Below are positions 1-5,282 of a stretch of 5,428 nucleotides of DNA, piece after piece. The stretch's first letter is position 1. Each line of letters opens with the position of its first letter. The translations under genes and the position numbers were made by a program. The notes beneath the pieces were generated by a model. That model searched no databases. It was not told the origin of the DNA and saw only the letters and a list, made by a program, of their open reading frames with translations. Source of the stretch: Candidatus Azambacteria bacterium (lineage in GTDB: Bacteria > Patescibacteriota > Minisyncoccia > GWC2-36-17 > M10-OD1-4); NCBI GenBank assembly GCA_016200995.1, contig JACQDS010000081.1:1-5428 (forward strand), written 5' to 3'.

Positions 1-929
1 CCATCACATTCATAGGTTCTGCGCTCGCTTCCGGAAGCATCTCTATTTTTAATTTTGCCAACGATCTTCAATATATCCCGATAGGCATAGTCGCTCTCTC
101 TTTTGTGACGGCTGTTTTTCCTTCGCTTTCTGAAAGCTACTCAAAAAATGATATGCGGGAATTTCTTGATAAATTTTATTCCGCCGTCAATCAGATATTG
201 TTTTTGGTCATTCCGATCTCGGTGTTTTTGATCTTGGAGAGAGCGCAGATAGTCAGAATATTTTTGGGCGCCGGAGAATTTTCCTGGAATGACACAAAAC
301 TGACCGCCGCCGCGCTCGGGATTTTTGCTTTGTCGGTTTTTGCGCAAAGCTTGATACCACTCTTCTCAAGGGCTTTTTTTGCGATGGAAAATTCAAGAAC
401 GCCGGTTCTCATCAATGTCTCTTCTTTGCTTTTAAATGTAGGCTTGAGTTTTTATTTTGTTCATCTCTTGAAAGTCGGCGGGGCATTCCACGACTTTCTT
501 GCCGGCGCGCTGAAGGTGGGGGATGTCTATGATATATCGGTTCTCGGCTTGCCTCTGGCTTTTTCCGTCTCCGGCATTATCAACATTCTCTGGCTTTACT
601 TCGCTTTGTCGCATAAAATAGAATCTTACAGAAGCGACAAGATACTTCACTCTGTCAGCAGAATCAATCTTTCCGTGCTTTTGATGGGTATCGCCGTTTA
701 TCCGACACTTTACTTTACGGCGGATCTTGTCGATATGCATACATTTTTTGGAGTATTCATCCAGGGCGCGGCGGCGTTTTTGGTCGGCTCAGCGGTCTAT
801 TTTGGCTGCGCTTACTTTTTGAAGATTCCGGAGTTTTTCGCTTTCTGGGAGGCCTTTACTCTGCCTATAAAAAGGATGTTTCTCTCAAAAACCTACGCAT
901 CCCAGGTCAACGGCTCTGAAAAACTCTAA
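1..929 (+). CDS. murJ: MurJ/MviN lipid II flippase, 3' part (5' end outside window)
   Basis: This polytopic inner-membrane protein of the MOP superfamily flips lipid II to the outer leaflet for peptidoglycan synthesis. The reading frame is open from base 3 to the TAA at 927-929 and gives 308 visible residues. Full MurJ proteins have about 500-550, so roughly the last 60% is here. A GTG at 105 could be read as a start, but the upstream codons already encode typical MurJ sequence (FANDLQYIPIGIVAL leading into TAVFPSLSESY), so it is an internal valine. The family signature PLFSRAFFAMENSRTPVLIN is followed by several hydrophobic helices and a basic C-terminal tail. The frame is intact. Transcription probably ends at or near the hairpins just downstream, although no classic T-tract terminator is seen there. 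MurJ identity is confident; the N-terminal half cannot be judged. Confidence 0.9.
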   Translation, partial: ITFIGSALASGSISIFNFANDLQYIPIGIVALSFVTAVFPSLSESYSKNDMREFLDKFYSAVNQILFLVIPISVFLILERAQIVRIFLGAGEFSWNDTKLTAAALGIFALSVFAQSLIPLFSRAFFAMENSRTPVLINVSSLLLNVGLSFYFVHLLKVGGAFHDFLAGALKVGDVYDISVLGLPLAFSVSGIINILWLYFALSHKIESYRSDKILHSVSRINLSVLLMGIAVYPTLYFTADLVDMHTFFGVFIQGAAAFLVGSAVYFGCAYFLKIPEFFAFWEAFTLPIKRMFLSKTYASQVNGSEKL

Positions 930-937
930 TGTTTTCC

Positions 938-994
938 ACTTGGAGACTCAATCTCCAAGTCGGGCGGATTTTATTTGGAGATTGAGTCTCCAAG
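938..994. repeat. Two hairpins with identical stems and mutually inverted loops
   Basis: Just after murJ, ACTTGGAGA and TCTCCAAGT (938-946 and 952-960) form a perfect 9-bp stem around the loop CTCAA. A second hairpin, TTGGAGA/TCTCCAA (975-981 and 987-993), has the loop TTGAG, the reverse complement of the first loop. Bases 939-959 can therefore also pair with 974-994 to make one 21-pair hairpin including one G-T pair. The tails after the two copies (GTCGGGCGG and GGCGGGGGG) stay in direct orientation with a period of about 35 bp. There is no T-tract directly after either stem, so terminator function is uncertain. A REP-like palindromic repeat is a reasonable alternative. Confidence 0.8.
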
Positions 995-996
995 GC

Positions 997-1006
997 GGGG
1001 GGGGGG
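997..1006. repeat. Ten-G homopolymer next to a promoter
   Basis: An uninterrupted run of ten G ends two bases before the -35 box of the non-coding RNA promoter. Such a tract is striking in an otherwise AT-rich intergenic region. Homopolymers of this length are prone to slippage in cells and to length errors in sequencing, so the count itself is uncertain. Confidence 0.85.
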
Positions 1007-1008
1007 TA

Positions 1009-1036
1009 TTGACAAAATATTGGAGTGTGCTATAAT
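1009..1036 (+). promoter_or_regulatory. Consensus sigma70 promoter for the non-coding RNA
   Basis: The -35 box TTGACA (1009-1014) and the -10 box TATAAT (1031-1036) both match consensus exactly. They are separated by 16 bp, and TGC directly before the -10 box gives an extended -10. Transcription should start around 1042-1044. This is by far the best promoter in the window, as expected for an abundant stable RNA. Confidence 0.88.
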
Positions 1037-1042
1037 TAAAAA

Positions 1043-1293
1043 ACAGTAAGAATAATAAAATTTAGGTTTATCAAAACTTGAATATTATGAGCTACTTAAG
1101 AATTTAGACCTGCAAGGCGGTTTAGAGAAGTAAATTCGTTAATTGGCGCGACGGCAAAAGTCTGTTGCCATGAGAATGGACGAGTAAAACCGGACACATT
1201 CTCCGAATTGAAAATTTCTAGAGACGTTGCAGGAGAGATCTAAAATCTTATTAGCGCAAAGCCCCTCCTCAAAAAGGAGGGCATATTTTTTTT
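1043..1293 (+). ncRNA. Structured non-coding RNA of about 250 nt, family uncertain (raiA-like?)
   Basis: This transcript has its own consensus promoter, its own terminator and no convincing reading frame. Pairings found by eye: a long closing helix joins 1091-1115 to 1227-1255, with GCTA/TAGC, TAAGA/TCTTA, TTTAGA/TCTAAA, a five-base bulge (1234-1238) and CCTGCAA/TTGCAGG. A short helix AGAA/TTCT (1126-1129 with 1216-1219) follows. Then AATTCG/CGAATT (1133-1138 with 1204-1209) encloses two adjacent hairpins: 1144-1170 (TGGC/GCCA, GAC/GTC) and 1172-1203 (GAGAATG/CATTCTC). This makes a three-way junction. The 18-nt loop of the second hairpin can pair back to 1118-1123 as a pseudoknot. A weak 5' hairpin is possible at 1064-1079. 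It lacks the hallmarks of tmRNA, SRP RNA and RNase P, and the branched fold is unlike 6S RNA. The raiA motif is my best guess for family, held weakly. Existence of a structured RNA is well supported; its role is unknown. Confidence 0.75.
1261..1293 (+). terminator. Rho-independent terminator of the non-coding RNA
   Basis: GCCCCTCCT (1261-1269) pairs with AGGAGGGC (1275-1282) around a five-base loop, leaving one C bulged. A nearly pure T tract with eight consecutive T (1286-1293) follows. This is a classic intrinsic terminator, six bases after the closing helix of the RNA. Confidence 0.92.
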
Positions 1294-1418
1294 AAAACTT
1301 TTAATTTTGGCATATTTCTTTGTCAAAAATTCCGGCGCTCGCTCGCTGTAGCATAAGCTACAGCTCGTTTCGCTCCTCATTTTTTCCTCGAACTACGCTC
1401 AAAATAAAAAGTTTTAAA
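1291..1418. repeat. 128-bp imperfect palindrome, MITE- or REP-like
   Basis: The outer arms 1291-1309 and 1400-1418 are inverted copies matching at 18 of 19 positions. At the centre, GCTGTAGC (1345-1352) and GCTACAGC (1357-1364) form a perfect 8-bp hairpin with loop ATAA. Arms and hairpin share exactly the same centre, between 1354 and 1355. An A-run lies equally far from the centre on both sides once reverse-complemented, so the whole segment reads as one degenerate palindrome. The left arm overlaps the T tract of the preceding terminator. No reading frame or clear target-site duplication is seen. The rest of the interval up to lepA shows only a promoter-like box. Confidence 0.7.
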
Positions 1419-1465
1419 TATTTCGCAATTGAAAGTTAGACAGTTTCATTTTTTCTTTTTTTGTG

Positions 1466-1471
1466 TATAAT
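1466..1471 (+). promoter_or_regulatory. -10 box for lepA, probably giving a leaderless mRNA
   Basis: A perfect TATAAT lies seven bases before the first ATG of lepA. The -35 region is weak: GTTTCA at 1443-1448 with 17-bp spacing is the best candidate. Starting 6-8 bases after the -10 box, transcription would begin at or next to the ATG. No Shine-Dalgarno sequence is present upstream of the start. Confidence 0.55.
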
Positions 1472-1478
1472 CTAAGCT

Positions 1479-3287
1479 ATGATGAATGGAGAGAAAAAGC
1501 AAAATTTAATAAGGAATTTCTGCATTATCGCGCATATAGATCATGGGAAGTCCACGCTTTCGGACAGGTTTTTGGAGATCACAAAAACGGTGGAGAAAAG
1601 AAAGATGCAGGAACAGCTTCTGGATACTATGAGCCTTGAAAGAGAAAGAGGCATTACCATTAAAATGCAGCCAGTGAGGATGGATTACAAGCATACCGAC
1701 GGAAAGGATTATATTTTAAACTTGATAGACACCCCCGGGCATGTGGACTTTTCCTACGAGGTTTCAAGATCGATCGCCGCCGTTGAGGGGGCGGTTTTGC
1801 TGATTGATGCGACAAAAGGCATGCAAGCTCAGACGCTGGCGGTGCTTGAGCAGGCGCAAAAGCAGAATTTAGTGATAATTCCGGCGGTCAATAAAATAGA
1901 CCTGCCAAACGCAATGCCAAAAGAGGTCAAGGCGGAGATCTCAAATTTTCTTATGATAGAAGAAAGCGAGATACTTGAGATCTCGGGAAAAACCGGAGCC
2001 GGAGTGCCAGAGCTTCTTTGCGAGATCATAAAAAAGATTCCGGCGCCAAAAGGCAGAGAAGATGCGCCGCTTAAAGCGCTTGTTTTTGATTCCGTTTTTG
2101 ACGCCTTCAAAGGCGTGATAGCCAATGTCAGGATAGTAGACGGTTCTGTCAAAAGGCACGAGAAGATAAGGTTTATGGTTCAAAAAACCCAGTCTGATGT
2201 TTTGGAATGCGGAGCCTTTAAGCCAAGTCTTGTTGAAAGGCCGGAGCTTTTAACCGGCGAGATAGGCTACATCGCGACCGGGCTTAAAGAGATCGGCAAT
2301 GTCAGGGTTGGAGACACAATTACTTTGCAAAATAATCCGGCGTCGGAAAACCTGCCTGGATACAAAGAGGTTCAGCCGGTTGTCTTTGCCAGTCTGTTTC
2401 CGCAGGACGCCGATGATTACGATTTCTTGCGGGACGGGCTCTTGAAGCTCCGTTTAAACGACTCATCTTTGTCTTTTGAGCCGGAGCAGTCCGAGGCTTT
2501 TGGCAGAGGATTTCGCTGTGGATTTCTCGGAATGCTTCATATGGATATAGTAAAGGAGCGGTTAAAAAGAGAGTTTAATATAGACCCTTTGGTGACCATT
2601 CCTTCCGTTTCCTACAATGTTAAATTAAACAACGGGACAGAAAAGCTTATCTATTCGCCGGCGCAGATGCCGGATCCAACCCATATCAAAGAGACGGAGG
2701 AGCCTTATGTCAGGATGGAAATAATCACAAGAAGCGAATATGTTGGCGGGATCATGGGACTTTTGGACAGAGCAAGAGGCATTTACAAAGAGACGCAATA
2801 TCTGACGCAAGAGAAGATCCTGCTTTTATACGAAGCGCCACTCTCGGAGATTATCGTTGATTTTTTTGACGACTTAAAGTCTGTCACTTCGGGCTACGCT
2901 TCTTTAAATTATGAATTGATAGGCTTTAAAAAAGCCGAACTAGTGAAGCTGGATATGCTTGTCGCCGGCGAGCCGGTGGAGGCGCTTTCAAGGGTGGTGG
3001 TGAAGATAAGGGCGCAGGAGATAGGCAAAACGATGGTGGCGAAGCTCAAAGATATAATACCTCGCCAGCTTTTTGCGGTATCTTTGCAGGCGGCTGTCGG
3101 CGGGAAAATACTTGCAAGAGAGGATCTTTCGGCGATGAGAAAGGATGTGACGGGATATCTTTACGGCGGAGATGTGACGAGAAAAAAGAAGCTTCTTGAA
3201 AAACAGAAAAAAGGCAAGAAAAAGATGAAGGCGATGGGAAAGGTTAATATTCCGCCAGAAGTATATTTCAAGGTATTAAAAAAATAG
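1479..3287 (+). CDS. lepA: LepA / elongation factor 4, ribosomal translocase GTPase
   Basis: EF4 (LepA) is a ribosome-binding GTPase related to EF-G, proposed to act in back-translocation, stalled-ribosome rescue or ribosome biogenesis. At 602 residues it matches the usual length of about 600 and looks complete. The G motifs are all present: P-loop AHIDHGKST at 18-26, RGIT at 57-60 with the switch threonine, DTPGH at 84-88, NKID at 138-141 and SGKTGAG at 169-175. Domain II, the EF-G-like III and V domains (GFRCGFLGMLHMDIVKERL is typical) and the LepA-specific C-terminal domain follow, ending in the basic GKKKMKAMGKVNIPPEVYFKVL motif. The start is one of two tandem ATGs (1479 or 1482); the first is listed because a -10 box would place transcription start there. 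It appears to be transcribed alone, between the non-coding RNA and a convergent small gene whose stop lies two bases away. Confidence 0.97.
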   Translation: MMNGEKKQNLIRNFCIIAHIDHGKSTLSDRFLEITKTVEKRKMQEQLLDTMSLERERGITIKMQPVRMDYKHTDGKDYILNLIDTPGHVDFSYEVSRSIAAVEGAVLLIDATKGMQAQTLAVLEQAQKQNLVIIPAVNKIDLPNAMPKEVKAEISNFLMIEESEILEISGKTGAGVPELLCEIIKKIPAPKGREDAPLKALVFDSVFDAFKGVIANVRIVDGSVKRHEKIRFMVQKTQSDVLECGAFKPSLVERPELLTGEIGYIATGLKEIGNVRVGDTITLQNNPASENLPGYKEVQPVVFASLFPQDADDYDFLRDGLLKLRLNDSSLSFEPEQSEAFGRGFRCGFLGMLHMDIVKERLKREFNIDPLVTIPSVSYNVKLNNGTEKLIYSPAQMPDPTHIKETEEPYVRMEIITRSEYVGGIMGLLDRARGIYKETQYLTQEKILLLYEAPLSEIIVDFFDDLKSVTSGYASLNYELIGFKKAELVKLDMLVAGEPVEALSRVVVKIRAQEIGKTMVAKLKDIIPRQLFAVSLQAAVGGKILAREDLSAMRKDVTGYLYGGDVTRKKKLLEKQKKGKKKMKAMGKVNIPPEVYFKVLKK

Positions 3288-3288
3288 G

Positions 3289-3390
3289 TTAGACGAGGAA
3301 AGGCAAAATAGAAAATCCGATCATTGAGATGACGACCAAAATGACCAGCACTTTCCAGATAAGCTCTACAATTTTTCTGTTTTTTGACAT
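3289..3390 (-). CDS. 33-residue single-pass membrane protein, unknown function
   Basis: On the minus strand an ATG at 3390 opens a 33-codon frame closed by TAA at 3289-3291. The product starts with a charged head (MSKNRKIVEL), followed by a continuous hydrophobic stretch from about residue 10 to 33 (VLVILVVISMIGFSILPFLV), enough for one membrane helix with a cytoplasmic N-terminus by the positive-inside rule. It fills almost the whole gap between lepA and the next operon: its stop is two bases from the lepA stop, and its start is 25 bases from the divergent ftsB-like ATG. No Shine-Dalgarno sequence precedes it. From memory, short proteins of this shape occur in Parcubacteria, but I cannot name a family. 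A chance frame is possible; the uninterrupted head-plus-helix design argues against it. Confidence 0.6.
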   Translation of the reverse strand: MSKNRKIVELIWKVLVILVVISMIGFSILPFLV

Positions 3391-3395
3391 ATAAT
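3390..3395 (+). promoter_or_regulatory. Possible -10 box for the ftsB-like operon
   Basis: TATAAT at 3390-3395 lies 20 bases before the ftsB-like ATG and would start transcription near 3402, giving a leader of about 14 bases without a Shine-Dalgarno sequence. No good -35 box sits at the right distance. A TTGACA at 3384-3389 abuts the -10 box and so cannot serve it. The site overlaps the start of the minus-strand small gene, so the 25-bp AT-rich gap may hold divergent promoters. Confidence 0.4.
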
Positions 3396-3415
3396 TAGAT
3401 TGATAAATTATTTAA

Positions 3416-3823
3416 ATGAAAAGCAGAGAAGAAAACAATCAACTTTTTAAAAATCCTAAGCTGGCGCTTAGCATTCTTGTTTTTCTTTTCTTGGCTTTGA
3501 GCTTTTACGCTTTTAACGCCTTTTATAAAAAATATCAGATAAAGAAAGAAATTTCAACTCTGGACGCGCGGATCATCGGAATAGAAAAGAAAAAAGAAGA
3601 TCTGCAGGGTCTGGAGAATGCTTTGACCGATAGAGAATATATTGAAAGAGAGGCGAGGACAAAGCTGAATTTCAAGAAAAACGGCGAGGAGGTGGTGGTG
3701 CTGGTTGAGAAAAATACGGATGAAGCCGGTACCGAAGCAAGTGCCGGAAAAAACAAAAGATCAGCGGGAGGCTCTTACGGTGAAAACGCCAAGAAATGGA
3801 TCCAAATTATTTTTGGAAGATAA
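3416..3823 (+). CDS. FtsB/DivIC-like septum formation initiator
   Basis: A small bitopic divisome protein of the FtsB/DivIC family; known members link the FtsL/FtsQ (DivIB) subcomplex to activation of septal peptidoglycan synthesis. The 135 residues show a charged cytoplasmic N-terminus (1-14), one membrane helix (about 15-36), a Lys/Glu-rich coiled coil (about 38-70), and the family signature at about 74-96 (EYIEREARTKLNFKKNGEEVVVL), which corresponds to the YIE-xAR-xKLG-xxxxGE pattern. A low-complexity Gly/Ala/Ser/Lys tail follows, ending in KKWIQIIFGR. The product is longer than E. coli FtsB (about 100 residues), mainly because of this tail. The ATG at 3416 lacks a Shine-Dalgarno sequence. 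It is first in a four-gene operon, only three bases before dut. FtsB and DivIC cannot be separated from sequence alone, so no symbol is given. Confidence 0.85.
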   Translation: MKSREENNQLFKNPKLALSILVFLFLALSFYAFNAFYKKYQIKKEISTLDARIIGIEKKKEDLQGLENALTDREYIEREARTKLNFKKNGEEVVVLVEKNTDEAGTEASAGKNKRSAGGSYGENAKKWIQIIFGR

Positions 3824-3826
3824 TAT

Positions 3827-4252
3827 ATGATCGTAAAATTTCAGAAAATTTCAGATGACGCGAAAGTTCCGGCATTTGCCCATAAAGGCGACGCCGGGAT
3901 GGATGTTTTTTCTTTTGAGAGCCTTGAGCTTTTACCGGGAGAGATAAAGGCGGTGGCGACCGGAGTGAAGATGGAGATACCTGAGGGGTATGTTGCGCTG
4001 GTCTGGGACAAGAGCGGACTTGCGCTGAAAAATGGAGTAAAGACGATGGGTGGAGTGATAGACTCCGGCTACAGAGGGGAGATAAAGATCATTATGACGA
4101 ATCTTTCAAAGGAGGTTTTGAAGATTGAAAAAGGTCAGAAGATCGCTCAGATGCCTATTCAAAAATTTGAATCGCCTGAGGTTGAGGCGGTGAGCGAGCT
4201 TTCCGAGACAAAAAGAGGAGACGGAGGTTTTGGATCAACGGGATTAAAATAA
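3827..4252 (+). CDS. dut: dUTP diphosphatase (trimeric dUTPase)
   Basis: This cytosolic enzyme hydrolyses dUTP to dUMP and diphosphate, which keeps uracil out of DNA and supplies dUMP for dTTP synthesis. The 141 residues are normal for the homotrimeric all-beta family, and all five motifs are present in order: motif 1 around AHKGDAGMDVF (18-28), motif 2 DKSGLA (61-66), motif 3 GVIDSGYRGEI (76-86) with the expected catalytic Asp at 79 and Tyr at 82, motif 4 GQKIAQM (103-109), and motif 5 KRGDGGFGSTG (129-139) with the base-stacking Phe at 135. Motif 2 reads DKSG where the usual form is PRSG, so the phosphate-contacting Arg is conservatively replaced by Lys. A weak Shine-Dalgarno GGAAGA (3815-3820) precedes the ATG by six bases, the only one recognised in this operon. 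Confidence 0.96.
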   Translation: MIVKFQKISDDAKVPAFAHKGDAGMDVFSFESLELLPGEIKAVATGVKMEIPEGYVALVWDKSGLALKNGVKTMGGVIDSGYRGEIKIIMTNLSKEVLKIEKGQKIAQMPIQKFESPEVEAVSELSETKRGDGGFGSTGLK

Positions 4253-4258
4253 ATAAGA

Positions 4259-4597
4259 ATGAAAAAAATAGCAAAAAGCTTTAAGCACGCATTTCATGGT
4301 TTGTACGATGCATTTTTAGGCGAGCATAATTTCAGGGTGATGGCGCTTTTGGTTGCCGGTTCTTTTCTTTTTGGATTTTTTTACATTGAGCATGCGTGGG
4401 AAGTGGCGGCCTTGATAATTTCCGGCGCATTTATGCTTTTTGTGGAAATGATAAACACAGCAATTGAAAAATCTTTGGACTTGTGGACGACGCAAAAACA
4501 TGACAAAATAAGATTTGTAAAAGATGTGATGTCCGGCGCCGCGCTGGTTGCTTCTCTGGCCTGGCTTTTTATTATTGTTTTAATTTTTTTCTATTAA
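4259..4597 (+). CDS. dgkA: DgkA-family lipid kinase, probably undecaprenol kinase
   Basis: A small trimeric integral-membrane kinase. In E. coli DgkA phosphorylates diacylglycerol; in Gram-positive bacteria the homologue phosphorylates undecaprenol to Und-P. The 112 residues include an amphipathic N-terminal surface helix (KSFKHAFHGLYDAF) and three membrane helices (about 28-43, 47-64 and 92-111). Catalytic positions match E. coli DgkA with a constant offset of six: Glu22, Glu63, Asn66, Glu70, Lys88 and Asp89, in the stretches VEMINTAIEKSLD and VKDVMSGAA. The gene starts six bases after dut and ends one base before the PAP2 phosphatase gene, with no Shine-Dalgarno sequence, suggesting translational coupling. 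Undecaprenol as substrate is inferred from the PAP2 and murJ neighbours and from the wider family outside Proteobacteria; diacylglycerol cannot be excluded. Confidence 0.92.
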   Translation: MKKIAKSFKHAFHGLYDAFLGEHNFRVMALLVAGSFLFGFFYIEHAWEVAALIISGAFMLFVEMINTAIEKSLDLWTTQKHDKIRFVKDVMSGAALVASLAWLFIIVLIFFY

Positions 4598-4598
4598 G

Positions 4599-5279
4599 AT
4601 GGAAATTTTATACAATTTGGCGAAAGATTTTTTCAATAAAAAGTTTTTTAAAACTTCGTTTTTTTACGCTGTTTTTCTAGCTGTTTTTTTTACGCTTGCC
4701 GGAATGATGTTGAGGTCAGGCGTTCTTTCTGGCCTTGATGCTTATTTAAGAGACGCGGTTTTGTCTTTAAGAGGGGAGACGCTGAATCATTTAATGATCT
4801 TGACAACATATCTTAGCGACAAAGTGATAGTTTTGCCGGTCGCGCTTTTAACAAGCATTTATTTTTTATACAGAAAAAAATATGATTTTCTCTTCGGGCT
4901 TTTGACATCCTCTTTTGTAGTCAGCTTGGTTGTCGTATTGGCGAAGCTTTTTTTCGCTCGTCTTAGGCCGCCGTTCTCGGAGGCTTTGCTTTTTGAGAAT
5001 GACTTTTCCTTTCCTTCCGGCCATACGGCGAGAGCGGTTGCTTTTTACGGCATTTTGGCTTATTTTGTATTTGTCTCCACCAGAAACAAAATTGAAAAAT
5101 TTCTTGCAATTTTTGTTGGGTTGGCTATGATATTTTCAATATCATTTTCCAGAGTTTACTTGGGAGTTCACTGGCCATCGGATGTTTTTGGAAGTTTGAT
5201 ATTTTCAGGAGTTTGGCTTTGTTTGTTAATATATCTTTGTGAAATAAAAAGAAAAATGCGTATCCAGATGATGATGTAG
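4599..5279 (+). CDS. PAP2-family membrane phosphatase, likely undecaprenyl-diphosphate phosphatase
   Basis: A membrane phosphatase of the PAP2 (PgpB/BcrC/YbjG-like) superfamily. All three catalytic motifs are intact: K116-x6-R123-P124 (KLFFARLRP), P139-S-G-H142 (with His142 as general acid) and S184-R-x5-H191-x3-D195, where His191 is the expected nucleophile. About six hydrophobic segments (roughly 20-38, 70-92, 98-117, 145-162, 168-186 and 197-214) place the motifs at the extracytoplasmic face as in PgpB. Length (226) is typical, and the C-terminus is short, basic and Met-rich. It follows dgkA by one base with no Shine-Dalgarno sequence. Adjacent to a lipid kinase and near murJ, recycling of Und-PP to Und-P is the most likely job; phosphatidylglycerophosphate or phosphatidic acid remain possible. 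The symbol is left empty because substrate decides between pgpB, bcrC and uppP analogues. Confidence 0.92.
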   Translation: MEILYNLAKDFFNKKFFKTSFFYAVFLAVFFTLAGMMLRSGVLSGLDAYLRDAVLSLRGETLNHLMILTTYLSDKVIVLPVALLTSIYFLYRKKYDFLFGLLTSSFVVSLVVVLAKLFFARLRPPFSEALLFENDFSFPSGHTARAVAFYGILAYFVFVSTRNKIEKFLAIFVGLAMIFSISFSRVYLGVHWPSDVFGSLIFSGVWLCLLIYLCEIKRKMRIQMMM

Positions 5280-5282
5280 TCA

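Noticed and set aside
105..929. murJ starting at the GTG at 105
   Set aside because: The same frame is open to base 3 and the upstream 34 codons read as conserved MurJ sequence, so the GTG is an internal valine in a gene cut by the window edge.
938..960. First hairpin as a standard intrinsic terminator for murJ
   Set aside because: The stem is strong, but it is followed by a GC-rich stretch rather than a T tract, so it is listed as a repeat instead.
1043..1293. The non-coding RNA as tmRNA, SRP RNA, RNase P RNA or 6S RNA
   Set aside because: There is no tRNA-like end or tag frame for tmRNA, no GGAA-capped SRP apical domain, no conserved RNase P core, and the three-way junction is unlike the single bubbled rod of 6S RNA.
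938..1418. CRISPR array or tandem-repeat array
   Set aside because: The repeats are only paired palindromes with no regular spacer series.
1829..2152. Minus-strand reading frames inside lepA and the other genes
   Set aside because: They lie wholly opposite well-recognised genes, have no family-like motifs or start signals, and are best seen as shadows of the plus-strand coding sequence.
3384..3409. TTGACA at 3384-3389 as the -35 box of the ftsB-like operon
   Set aside because: No -10-like hexamer lies 16-18 bp downstream; the closest options give spacers of only 12-14 bp. The TATAAT at 3390-3395 directly abuts it.
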